Positions 52,470-60,766 of a stretch of DNA of 64,000 nt are shown one piece after another. The notes beneath the pieces were generated by a model. It ran no database searches. It was not told the origin of the DNA and saw nothing but the letters and a program-made list of their open reading frames with translations. Numbering within the stretch: the first letter of the stretch is position 1; each line of letters starts with the position of its first letter. This DNA is from JANPLN01 sp041736155. GTDB taxonomy: Bacteria; Bdellovibrionota; Bdellovibrionia; Bdellovibrionales; JAGQZY01. Location: contig JBGSUL010000032.1 in the NCBI GenBank assembly GCA_041736155.1, positions 124,001-188,000 of the forward strand, in the 5' to 3' direction. A program made the position numbers and the translations under genes.

Positions 52470-54110
52470 ATGTTTAATTCCCATGCACGTTTAAAAACTT
52501 TAGAAGGTCTGTCGCAAACTACCTTTGATCTTTTTGTTGTCGGCGGAGGCATCACTGGTGCGGGTGTTGCTCGTGATGCCATTCAACGTGGACTCAGTGT
52601 GATGTTGGCTGAGGCCAAGGACTTTGCGTCGGGTACCAGTTCACGCTCCAGCAAGTTGGTTCATGGTGGAATTCGCTACTTAGAAAATTTTGAATTTGGT
52701 TTGGTACATGAAGCTTTGATGGAGCGTCGCCATCTTTTACAAATGGCACCCCACATGGTGCATCCTCTACGGTTTGTCATACCTGTTTATAAGTCGTCGC
52801 GGGTCGGGCTTCTGAAGATGGAGGCGGGCATGATTCTTTATGATCTCCTATCGATGTTCGAGGCGCCCAAACTGCATGAGTTTCATTTAGCAAAAAGCAC
52901 AACACATCTCGAACCATTACTCAAAGCCGATGAGCTCAAAGGGAGCGTTGTTTATTCCGACGCGTATATGGAGGACGATCGTTTAGTCGTCGAGACTTTG
53001 CGTTCGGCTCATCGGAGTGGTGCGCAGATGGCCAATTACTTGCGAGTGATCGAAGTGCAAAAACAAGCCGACGGGTACCGACTTTCTTTGTGTGATGAAC
53101 TCACGCAAAAAGTTTACACTACCCACGCACGCCATGTGGTGGGGTGTTTAGGTCCGTGGACTGATCTTTTTGCATCACAAAACATTCCCGATTGGAAACC
53201 TGTGCTTCGCCCTACTAAAGGGGTGCATTTGGTTTTTGCACGGGAAAAAATTCCGCTCAAACAAGCGGTGGTGATGGCGGTGGAAGAGCGCATCGTCTTT
53301 GCCATTCCCCGCGAAGACATTGTAATTGTCGGGACAACAGATACGGATTTCCGCGAAGACCCCAAAGATGTACGTGTGGGTGATGAGGATGTTCGTTATC
53401 TCCTCTCTGTCACCAATCGCTATTTTCCAGAAATCCATGTGCACGCCGCAGATATCCTCTCGTGTTACAGCGGCGTTCGCCCCTTAGTTAAAGATGGGGC
53501 GCAGAGCGAGGGGAAAACCAGTCGTGAGCATGTGATCTTTCAACCCGAAGAGCGCCTCACTTTGGTGGCTGGCGGAAAGTACACGACTTACCGGGCCATG
53601 GCTGAAGAGATTGTCGATGCCTGTTTGCGCAGCTGGTCTTTTGAGGAGCGCATGGTCTTGAAGAAACCACAGACCACGCAGCCGCTGAATCCCGCCGTCA
53701 CTTCTGAAAAAATCGACAGACTCTTAGTGCAAGCAGAAGAGTTGGCGCAAGAACTGCACATTTCCAAGGCGTTTGTAGACTTTGCCATTCGTCGACGAGG
53801 AGAAGAGGCTTTGCCGGTCCTCTACATGATGGCGATGTTGCAGGGAGAAAGCGAAAGCCAACGTTATTGGCGTGCGGAGGCCAAATTTTCCATGGAAAAT
53901 GAAATGTGTCTGAAGCTTGTGGACTTTTATACTCGTCGCAGCCCACTTTTTCTCTTTCGTAAAAATCATGGTTATGAATATGCCGAGGCCGTGGCGCGTA
54001 TTTTTACTCAGGTTTTGGGTGGAGGCTCGCCGAGTTACTTTCAAAAAGCCATCCAAGAATTGGATGGGCACATTGCCGACGAGATGGCGGCTGTAGACAG
54101 AGCCCGTTGA
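52470..54110 (+). CDS. glpD: Aerobic glycerol-3-phosphate dehydrogenase
   Basis: 546 residues. A membrane-associated FAD enzyme that oxidises glycerol 3-phosphate to dihydroxyacetone phosphate and feeds electrons to quinone. FAD motif: LFVVGGGITGAGVARDAIQR. Family blocks: FASGTSSRSSKLVHGGIRYL, YSGVRPLV and LTLVAGGKYTTYRAMAEEIV. It could use glycerol released from phospholipids. No glpF, glpK or glpR is adjacent. Confidence 0.94.
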   Translation: MFNSHARLKTLEGLSQTTFDLFVVGGGITGAGVARDAIQRGLSVMLAEAKDFASGTSSRSSKLVHGGIRYLENFEFGLVHEALMERRHLLQMAPHMVHPLRFVIPVYKSSRVGLLKMEAGMILYDLLSMFEAPKLHEFHLAKSTTHLEPLLKADELKGSVVYSDAYMEDDRLVVETLRSAHRSGAQMANYLRVIEVQKQADGYRLSLCDELTQKVYTTHARHVVGCLGPWTDLFASQNIPDWKPVLRPTKGVHLVFAREKIPLKQAVVMAVEERIVFAIPREDIVIVGTTDTDFREDPKDVRVGDEDVRYLLSVTNRYFPEIHVHAADILSCYSGVRPLVKDGAQSEGKTSREHVIFQPEERLTLVAGGKYTTYRAMAEEIVDACLRSWSFEERMVLKKPQTTQPLNPAVTSEKIDRLLVQAEELAQELHISKAFVDFAIRRRGEEALPVLYMMAMLQGESESQRYWRAEAKFSMENEMCLKLVDFYTRRSPLFLFRKNHGYEYAEAVARIFTQVLGGGSPSYFQKAIQELDGHIADEMAAVDRAR

Positions 54111-54149
54111 CGGACTGCCCTATGGGGCGCGCATTAGTAAGCTCGTGTA

Positions 54150-54178
54150 TTGACTCTTATTTTGTAAGATTTTACTCT
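54150..54178 (+). promoter_or_regulatory. Putative mreB promoter
   Basis: TTGACT (54150-54155), 17-base spacer, TACTCT (54173-54178). The -35 is near consensus, the -10 is weak. It lies about 22 bases before the mreB start in the 90-base gap after glpD. Confidence 0.4.
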
Positions 54179-54200
54179 CATAACAACGACGAGGTCACCT

Positions 54201-55247
54201 ATGGCATTTTGGCACAAGTTTTCCGACATGTTTTCTAACGATATCGCCATTGATTTAGGCACGGCCAATACTTTGGTTTATTCCAAAGCCGCTGAAGATA
54301 TCATTATCGACGAGCCCTCCGTTGTCGCCGTTCAAAAGAATTATCGTGGCATGCAAAACCGCGTTTTAGCGGTGGGTAAAGAAGCCAAAGAAATGCTGGG
54401 CAGAACACCTGGTACCATCGTCGCCATTCGCCCCATCAAAGATGGTGTTATCGCCGACTTTGAAGTGACTCAGTCGATGTTAAAATATTTTATTTCCAAA
54501 TCCATGGGCAACAGTCGCAGTTTTATTCGCCCACGGATCATCATCTGTGTTCCTTACGGAATTACACAGGTGGAAAAGAAAGCGGTACGTGAATCAGCAC
54601 TGTCAGCTGGAGCGCGCGAAGTCTTTTTGATCGAAGAGCCCATGGCTGCCGCGATTGGTGCCGGACTCCCAATCACAGAGCCCATCGGTAGCATGGTTGT
54701 CGACATCGGTGGCGGAACCACGGGTGTGGCGGTGATTTCGCTTGGTGGGATTGTTTATTGCCGTTCGATTAAAGTGGCCGGTGATAAGTTGGACGAAGCG
54801 ATCATAAACTATGTTCGTCGTCAGTTTAATTTGTTGATTGGCGAGAGAACAGCAGAGCAAATCAAGATCACTATCGGCAATGCTTATCCGTTTGATGAAA
54901 TGCGCACGATGACCATCAAAGGTCGTGACCTTGTTGCGGGCGCGCCGAAAACCATCGAAATCACCAGTGAACAAATCAACGATGCGTTGACAGATCCATT
55001 GAGTGAAATCGTCGATGCAGTACGTACAGCGCTCGAAAAAACACCTCCCGAGCTGGCCTCAGACATCGTCGATAACGGCATTGTTCTCACCGGTGGCGGA
55101 GCGGGTTTACATAATCTAGATATTCTATTGAGAGAAAGAACAGGCTTGCCTGTGTCCATCGCCGAGAACCCACTGACCTGTGTCGTGATGGGATCGGGAA
55201 AAGTTCTTGCAGAGCTTGATCTCCTCAAACAAGTTATTACTGAATAG
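54201..55247 (+). CDS. mreB: Rod-shape actin homologue MreB
   Basis: 348 residues. Filament-forming ATPase that organises side-wall peptidoglycan synthesis. Phosphate 1 motif DIAIDLGTANTLVY, phosphate 2 VVDIGGGTTGVAVISLGG and adenosine motif GIVLTGGGAGLHNLD are intact, as is the membrane-contact N-terminus MAFWHKFSDMFS. mreC and mreD, its usual companions, do not follow; a sensor kinase gene starts 5 bases later. Confidence 0.96.
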   Translation: MAFWHKFSDMFSNDIAIDLGTANTLVYSKAAEDIIIDEPSVVAVQKNYRGMQNRVLAVGKEAKEMLGRTPGTIVAIRPIKDGVIADFEVTQSMLKYFISKSMGNSRSFIRPRIIICVPYGITQVEKKAVRESALSAGAREVFLIEEPMAAAIGAGLPITEPIGSMVVDIGGGTTGVAVISLGGIVYCRSIKVAGDKLDEAIINYVRRQFNLLIGERTAEQIKITIGNAYPFDEMRTMTIKGRDLVAGAPKTIEITSEQINDALTDPLSEIVDAVRTALEKTPPELASDIVDNGIVLTGGGAGLHNLDILLRERTGLPVSIAENPLTCVVMGSGKVLAELDLLKQVITE

Positions 55248-55252
55248 GTTTT

Positions 55253-57151
55253 GTGAAAACAAAAACAACATATATATCTTTGCGAACTCTCTTTACACGT
55301 TGGGTAGTTCTCTTTTCCCTTTTGCCGTTGATTCTTGTGGTGTTTTTATTTGCGAGGCAGTTTAAGGCCACCGTTCAAGATGAAATTTCGGAAAGACTTT
55401 TTGTTTACACTCAGCAGACACAAGATCTTTTTGATGAGTATGAGAGTTTTTCCAAAAGCAGCCTCAATGAAATAGGCGAAGATAAAACTATTCTATATTA
55501 TCTAAAAACGGCGGACACCGACGATCTTAAATCGTCTCTCGAAAAAATGTTGGAAGAAGAGGTTCCGACAGGTTACGCAGTGTATGGTGATCAAGGACAG
55601 CTTTTGGTACGCACTGGAAACCGCCCCTTTACGCAAGTGGGTCCTGGCGGGCTGTCGAGCGAAGTTGTGACACTCTTAGAACAGCAGGAGTTTTACTCCA
55701 ACGCCTATTTTTTTACAGCCGAACAAGAGGTTCGTCTTTATCTCAGCGTAGTGAAAAAAATTAAAGACGAAAACTTGCGCTGGACGGGTTTTTTAGAAAA
55801 AACAATCGTTGTGGACGAAAACTTTGCGAAGACATTAAAAGCCCAGCGAGGCATGGATATTATTTTTTTTGGCCCCAAGGGCGAGCTTTTTATATCTAGT
55901 TTCCCCGAAGAAAAATTCACCCGCGAGCAACTGTCCCAGGATTTTTTACAAGGGAGCAATCACTTTTTTGATGTTCCAGTACAGGGGAAAACATTTGGTT
56001 TTATTTCCACAGTGGTCTCGTGGGGAGGGCAGAAGTTTTTAGTGGCGATAGGTGCCTCCAAAGAATCGCTCGCCAAGAGCCTGTCGCAGGTTACAAAGTT
56101 GTTATTGCTCGCTTTCGTTTTTCTCATCGGCTGTTTATTGATTTTCAGTTACGTGTTTACGAATCAGATCTTGCGTCCGATTTCAAAACTCGTCGATGGT
56201 TTACAAAAAATGAAAACATATAGCGAGCCTGTGCATGTCGAGAACAAAAGCCGCACTGAAATTGGTTTATTGACCGAGAGTTTTAACGAAATGTCACAAA
56301 CCATCTATGGCTACCGCTCTGATTTAGAAACCAAAATCAAAGATTTGGAAAAAGCCAACACCGAAGTGCAATCGACCCAAAGTCAGCTCATTCAATCGGC
56401 GAAGCTGGCAGGTTTAGGTCAACTCGTGGCTGGCGTCGCTCACGAATTAAATAACCCCATCGGTTTTGTGTACAGCAATATGCAACACTTGCGCGAATAC
56501 ACTGGGTCCTTACTCATGATCGTTGAGGAACTGAGCAAGAAAAATGAAAACGCCGATAAAGTGAAAAAAAAATACGATTTTGATTTTATCGAAAAGGATC
56601 TCCCCAAACTGATTGCTTCGTGCGAGGAGGGGGCAAGACGCACGCGTGATATCGTCATGGGTTTACGTAATTTTTCCCGCTCCAGTGATAAAGATCAAAA
56701 AAAATTCAGTGTTACCGATTGTATCGATTCCACATTGGATTTGCTCGGTGGGGCGCTCAAAAACAATCAAGTGAAGTTATTTAAAAAATACGATGATTAC
56801 ATTCCACTCATTGTTGGCAACCCCAATCAAGTCAGCCAGGTTTTCATGAACGTCATCTCCAATGCCTTTCAGGCGCTTGCGGGTGCGGGCGAAGTGCGGA
56901 TTGAGGTCCAGTATTTAAAAGAACAAGAGCAGATCAAAGTCAGCGTGCAGGACACCGGTGTGGGTATTAACAAAGAAGAATTGAATAAAATTTTTGATCC
57001 CTTCTACACGACGAAAGAAGTGGGACAAGGCACGGGCTTAGGCCTAAGTATTTCTTATGGCATTGTTAAAAGTCATGGAGGAGATATCACGGTGGTCTCA
57101 ACGCCCGGCCAAGGTGCCACTTTTGAAATCCTCTTTCCTGTGGTCCCTTAA
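55253..57151 (+). CDS. Sensor histidine kinase with periplasmic sensor
   Basis: 632 residues from GTG. Membrane helices at about 16-34 and 283-303 flank a 250-residue periplasmic domain of Cache-like composition. A HAMP linker (LRPISKLVDGLQKM) and coiled coil lead to the phospho-accepting His397 in GVAHELNNPIGFVYSN. The ATPase domain has N (NVISNAFQA), G1 (VQDTGVGI) and G2 (GTGLGLSISYGIV) boxes. No response regulator is adjacent. It is 5 bases from mreB and may report on the cell wall; that link is inference. Confidence 0.9.
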   Translation: MKTKTTYISLRTLFTRWVVLFSLLPLILVVFLFARQFKATVQDEISERLFVYTQQTQDLFDEYESFSKSSLNEIGEDKTILYYLKTADTDDLKSSLEKMLEEEVPTGYAVYGDQGQLLVRTGNRPFTQVGPGGLSSEVVTLLEQQEFYSNAYFFTAEQEVRLYLSVVKKIKDENLRWTGFLEKTIVVDENFAKTLKAQRGMDIIFFGPKGELFISSFPEEKFTREQLSQDFLQGSNHFFDVPVQGKTFGFISTVVSWGGQKFLVAIGASKESLAKSLSQVTKLLLLAFVFLIGCLLIFSYVFTNQILRPISKLVDGLQKMKTYSEPVHVENKSRTEIGLLTESFNEMSQTIYGYRSDLETKIKDLEKANTEVQSTQSQLIQSAKLAGLGQLVAGVAHELNNPIGFVYSNMQHLREYTGSLLMIVEELSKKNENADKVKKKYDFDFIEKDLPKLIASCEEGARRTRDIVMGLRNFSRSSDKDQKKFSVTDCIDSTLDLLGGALKNNQVKLFKKYDDYIPLIVGNPNQVSQVFMNVISNAFQALAGAGEVRIEVQYLKEQEQIKVSVQDTGVGINKEELNKIFDPFYTTKEVGQGTGLGLSISYGIVKSHGGDITVVSTPGQGATFEILFPVVP

Positions 57152-57203
57152 GCTGTCTGAGTATCCTCTTTAGATTTCATGCAAAAAGTCCGATAGCTCT
57201 CTT

Positions 57204-57797
57204 ATGGAAAAATGGAATAAAAATCATATCATAATGGGTGTTTCCGGGATGGTTCTCTTTTTGGGAGTCCTATTTTTTTTAAATGATAAACCCAACGCAA
57301 ATCTTCCTGAGAACGCTGGAAGTAAAGTCTCATATCGTGAGTTGGATAAGATTCGCAAAAACGAAGAAGCCAAAGCACGTTTCCAACGAGAAAAAGTCCA
57401 TGTAGAAAATTTTAAACAAGCGCCACAAATTAATGAATCGTATCGTCAGGTTGCGCCACCACAGGATAACTCTTTACGCTTGGAAGCGTCCGTGGGAGCT
57501 GCAGCCAAAGATATCGCCGAGTCCGAATTACAAGGGATGGCTTTACAAAGTTTAGAAAACCGCATTAATCAAAAACTACTCAATGAGCAAAAAGCCGCGC
57601 AAATGAATGCGTTTCAAAAAAAGCAATTTGCTGAAGCCTACAAGAAAAGAGCCCTTTCAATGGGCTATGAGGTGGAGTTGAATGAGGACCTCGAAGTGAT
57701 GAAGGTGAGAAAGGTGGGTACCGGCTCACCAGCCATCAAATCCGCGCCAGTGATCGATGTGGATTCTATGGAAGAAGACGAAGAGTCATTTGACTAA
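57204..57797 (+). CDS. Single-helix membrane protein, hypothetical
   Basis: 197 residues. An N-terminal membrane helix (IIMGVSGMVLFLGVLFFL, about 9-26) is followed by a charged, helical, Gln/Glu/Lys-rich domain, probably coiled coil, and an acidic end (DSMEEDEESFD). No family recognised. It lies 52 bases after the sensor kinase and may be part of the same unit. Confidence 0.65.
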   Translation: MEKWNKNHIIMGVSGMVLFLGVLFFLNDKPNANLPENAGSKVSYRELDKIRKNEEAKARFQREKVHVENFKQAPQINESYRQVAPPQDNSLRLEASVGAAAKDIAESELQGMALQSLENRINQKLLNEQKAAQMNAFQKKQFAEAYKKRALSMGYEVELNEDLEVMKVRKVGTGSPAIKSAPVIDVDSMEEDEESFD

Positions 57798-57861
57798 ATA
57801 GTCTTAAATAGCCCCTCATTGGTGCCGTTTATACGGGCAGTCTTGCCCCTCGTAAAAATCG

Positions 57862-57889
57862 TTGAGCTTTCTTTAAAATGGTTGATAAT
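57862..57889 (+). promoter_or_regulatory. Putative promoter of the lpoB pair
   Basis: TTGAGC (57862-57867), 16-base spacer, GATAAT (57884-57889). Both boxes are close to sigma-70 consensus. The lpoB start at 57922 has a strong AAGGAGG ribosome-binding site. Confidence 0.5.
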
Positions 57890-57921
57890 CGTCTCAGCAG
57901 TAACCGTATAAAGGAGGTCCT

Positions 57922-58515
57922 GTGAGATCGAGTCTCTATTTATTAATATTAGCCGCTTTTTTAATGCAAGGTTGTGGAACCCGCCAATTTACTAAAGGTT
58001 CTTACGACGATGTTAACAACGAAAATTTGTTGGATGATTTGTGGTCAGAAACAGATATGCAAAAGGCCGTGAATGACCTTGTTGCCAGTCTTCTGAAAAA
58101 CCGCACGATTGCCGAAGCAAAAAGACCTCCTCTCGTGATGGTCACCAAGTTACAAAACAAAACAGGTGAAGTGATAGATGGGCAAAATATCATGGATATG
58201 GTAAAGGTTGATCTTATGTCTTCCGGAAAAGTTCGTTTCCTTGATAAAGAAGCCAGACAAGATATCGCCGATGAGTACGAGTATCAAAACTCCGGAATGG
58301 TTTCTAAGGACACAAAAAAAGGACCAGGCGGTCAATCGGGCTCCGATTACATCATCAATGGTCGCTTGGATTCGATTGTGAAAGAAGTGGGCAAAGAGAA
58401 AACAGTTTATTATAAACTGACTCTTATGCTCACCAATCTGAAAACCAGCGAACACGAATGGGCTGACCAAAAAGAAATTCGTAAAAAGTTTAATAAGCGT
58501 CGAGTTGGCATCTAA
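57922..58515 (+). CDS. lpoB: LpoB-type activator of penicillin-binding protein, lipoprotein
   Basis: 197 residues. Signal peptide with lipobox MQGC (Cys17). The globular domain is typical of LpoB/YcfM: RPPLVMVTKLQNKTGEVIDG, VKVDLMSSGKVRFLDKEARQ, DYIINGRLDSIVKE and YKLTLMLTNLKTSEHEWADQ. In E. coli LpoB sits in the outer membrane and reaches through peptidoglycan to switch on PBP1B. Here it may serve the class A PBP at 40674. It runs into the next gene after 6 bases. The initiation codon is GTG. Confidence 0.9.
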   Translation: MRSSLYLLILAAFLMQGCGTRQFTKGSYDDVNNENLLDDLWSETDMQKAVNDLVASLLKNRTIAEAKRPPLVMVTKLQNKTGEVIDGQNIMDMVKVDLMSSGKVRFLDKEARQDIADEYEYQNSGMVSKDTKKGPGGQSGSDYIINGRLDSIVKEVGKEKTVYYKLTLMLTNLKTSEHEWADQKEIRKKFNKRRVGI

Positions 58516-58521
58516 GCTTTC

Positions 58522-59754
58522 ATGAAGTTGTTAACTCTGGGGCAACTTCTTCTGGTTGCCCTTCTTATTCCGGCCTGTGCCACGTACCAAAGTAATGTGT
58601 CTTCGGCACGGGACTCTTTGTCTTCGCAACAGTACGATGCGGCTATCGAGTCTTTTAAAAAAATGTACGAACAGTCCAATGGAGACCGCCTTGCCTATCT
58701 TTTAGAATATGCGACGGCACTTCATCAAGCCGGACGCTACGAAGAGAGCAACAAAGCTTTTGCTATTGCCGAAAAAGAATCAGAGCTGAACGACTACACC
58801 AGTGTCTCGCGCGAAGCGGGCGCGTTGATTGTGGAAGAGGGCTTGGTTCAGTACAAAGTCGAAATTTTTGAATACTTGCTCATCACCGTGTATCGCGCCT
58901 TTAACTATATGATGTTGGGCGATTATGAAAATGCTCAGGTGATGGCTCGCAAACTCAATGAAAAATTAAATAAACTCTCCACCGAGATGGATTCGGATAC
59001 TAAAAAACGCCAAGCCTCCTTTGCCGCTTATCTCGCAGGCCTCTTGTGGGAGTCGCAAGGTGACTGGGACAACGCTTTTGTATTGTATTCCAAGGCACAC
59101 GAGATGGCTCCCGAAGTGGACGTCATCAAGCGCGATGCGATGATTGCCGCCAAACGTTCGGGGCGAGATACCGACTACGAACGCTACAAAAAAAAATATC
59201 CTGAGTTAGAAAAAGAACTCAATGTCAAAAATCTAAAAGGGCAGGGTGAGTTTGTCTTTTTTTTCGAGCAAGGCTGGGTGGCACGCAAACAACCGCGCCC
59301 AGAAAACAAAATGCTACCGATGATGGTACCAGTTTCTAAAATGGTGCATTCTGTGGACCTAATCGTCGACCAAAAAAAAATCCATTCTGAAAAAGTTTAT
59401 GATCTCGATTTGATTTCCATGCAAACCATGGACGCCATTTACAAAAAATTAGTAGCACGTGTCCTCGCTCGCCAAGCCACGCGCATCGCCATGCGTGAAA
59501 CAGCCCGTAGAAATAATAAGAATGACGCTCTTCAGGTAGCGGCACTGGCCACCTTTATTATGGACGCTGTAGAAACCGCCGATTTACGACAGTGGTCGAC
59601 TTTGCCAGCGAGTTTTCAGGTGGCGCGTATTTATCTCAATCCCGGCAAACACCATATTGAGGTCAAAGGCTTTGGTTCAGACACATTGGTTTGGCAAGGT
59701 GATGTGGAGATCAAGGCTGGGCAAAAGACTTTTGCCGTAGGACGAGCTTTTTAG
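58522..59754 (+). CDS. COG3014-like lipoprotein with TPR region, paired with LpoB
   Basis: 410 residues. Lipobox IPAC (Cys19). Residues 30-220 form TPR-like helices (SSQQYDAAIESFKKMYEQ, NAQVMARKLNEKLN). The C-terminal part is beta-rich and includes EFVFFFEQGWVARKQPRP, as in the uncharacterised COG3014 lipoproteins that are often encoded next to LpoB. A helper of LpoB or of its secretion is possible; no direct evidence. A terminator follows at 59834. Confidence 0.78.
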   Translation: MKLLTLGQLLLVALLIPACATYQSNVSSARDSLSSQQYDAAIESFKKMYEQSNGDRLAYLLEYATALHQAGRYEESNKAFAIAEKESELNDYTSVSREAGALIVEEGLVQYKVEIFEYLLITVYRAFNYMMLGDYENAQVMARKLNEKLNKLSTEMDSDTKKRQASFAAYLAGLLWESQGDWDNAFVLYSKAHEMAPEVDVIKRDAMIAAKRSGRDTDYERYKKKYPELEKELNVKNLKGQGEFVFFFEQGWVARKQPRPENKMLPMMVPVSKMVHSVDLIVDQKKIHSEKVYDLDLISMQTMDAIYKKLVARVLARQATRIAMRETARRNNKNDALQVAALATFIMDAVETADLRQWSTLPASFQVARIYLNPGKHHIEVKGFGSDTLVWQGDVEIKAGQKTFAVGRAF

Positions 59755-59756
59755 GC

Positions 59757-59802
59757 CGAGATCCTGAGCTAATCCGTCATCCTGAGCGAAGCGAAGATCT
59801 CG
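59757..59802. repeat. Dispersed intergenic repeat (TCCTGAGCGAAGCGAAG type)
   Basis: GTCATCCTGAGCGAAGCGAA GATCT (59776-59800) is a near-exact copy of a short repeat I recognise from intergenic regions of many unrelated bacteria, usually with GGATCT at the end; here one G is missing. The arms CGAGATC (59757-59763) and GATCTCG (59796-59802) let it fold. Confidence 0.6.
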
Positions 59803-59833
59803 CGAGGAACTTCTCTTAAGCCTCAAAATAAAA

Positions 59834-59854
59834 AAGCCCGCTTTCGGCGGGCTT
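59834..59854. terminator. Intrinsic terminator between convergent genes
   Basis: AAGCCCGC (59834-59841) pairs with GCGGGCTT (59847-59854) around TTTCG. On the minus strand it is followed by TTTTTTATTTT, serving the PhaR-like gene; on the plus strand a weaker T-rich end serves the lipoprotein gene. Confidence 0.92.
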
Positions 59855-59883
59855 CTTAGTCATTCTAAATTACTAAAGTAAAA

Positions 59884-60411
59884 TTAGAACTTATTGTTGG
59901 GATTCGGAAGGCTAGGAGTCTCTTCAGGAACTGGCAAAGTTGTGTAGCCGGTTGTGTTTTCCTGAGTTGCTGCCTGAGCGATGCGGTTTTCAATGGACTG
60001 TTTTACAGTGTCATAGCTTTGTGCCGCTTTATCGATCACAGACTCTTGCTGTGTCGACTTAGAAGTCGAAGGCTGTGCTGCTTTAACAATGTATTCCTTA
60101 GGGAAAGCACCCAATTTTGCAAGATAGCTCGAAATGCTGCCGTTGGCGTGTTGGATGATTTCACGAAGCGTGAAAAGAGGAGCGTACTGAGAAGCTTTCT
60201 TTTCAGATTCAAAGATAATTTGAGTCAAAGTTGCCGCTGTGATGTCGTTTTTGGTCTTGTTATCAATAACCATCACTTCTTCATCAGAACGGATCATTTT
60301 AGCGATATCGTCTAGCGTCACATAGCAGCTTTGCTGAGTGTCGTAGAGTTTACGGTTTTGGTATCGCTTAATAATTTTAACTTTCTTGTTATCCTGGTTT
60401 GTATTTAACAA
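59884..60411 (-). CDS. phaR: PhaR-like DNA-binding regulator
   Basis: 175 residues. The N-terminal domain (IIKRYQNRKLYDTQQSCYVT, LDDIAKMIRSDEEVMVIDNK TKNDITAATLTQII) is the PHA-accumulation regulator domain, a DNA-binding module that in other bacteria represses phasin genes. The second half is a variable Ser/Thr/Gln-rich tail. No PHA synthesis genes are in the window, so its target is unknown. A GGGAGGATC ribosome-binding site precedes the start, which is a TTG if MLNTNQ is right. Confidence 0.85.
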   Translation of the reverse strand: MLNTNQDNKKVKIIKRYQNRKLYDTQQSCYVTLDDIAKMIRSDEEVMVIDNKTKNDITAATLTQIIFESEKKASQYAPLFTLREIIQHANGSISSYLAKLGAFPKEYIVKAAQPSTSKSTQQESVIDKAAQSYDTVKQSIENRIAQAATQENTTGYTTLPVPEETPSLPNPNNKF

Positions 60412-60766
60412 AGGATCCTCCCGTCAATTGTCCAAGAATCGTATCAGTATTGGCAGCCTGGATCCGAAGATTTAGCTCACTTTATAGACACGAAATCCAT
60501 TTAATTTTCTATAGCACAGCGCGAACATAGAGCTGCCGCCATGTGTTGTCAAGCGGTCCAATATTCGAGCATATTTTATTCTTTTTACTGGGGAATCAAC
60601 CAATGGGACCAGGTCGTTTTTTACACTAAAAAAACTGCATAAACTCTTATGAGAGATATAAATACCTGTAATTACAAGAACAAATAGGACCAGACGGAAG
60701 TTTAGAAGTTGCCGATTTCCTTCATTTTCCCTACGCAATCACCGATAGATCGCCATGGGAGACGGC
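60412..60766. other. Divergent intergenic region, 355 bases
   Basis: Lies between the starts of the PhaR-like gene and the large TPR lipoprotein gene, so it must carry both promoters. It is AT-rich. A 10-base palindrome TGTAATTACA (60667-60676) just after TATAAATA could be an operator. No gene is convincing; an 88-codon minus-strand frame at 60472-60738 has no family features. No clear -35/-10 pair could be fixed. Confidence 0.4.

Noticed and set aside
60472..60738. 88-codon minus-strand frame with one hydrophobic stretch
   Set aside because: No ribosome-binding site, no family features, and it fills a divergent promoter region; the hydrophobic stretch is explained by AT-rich sequence.
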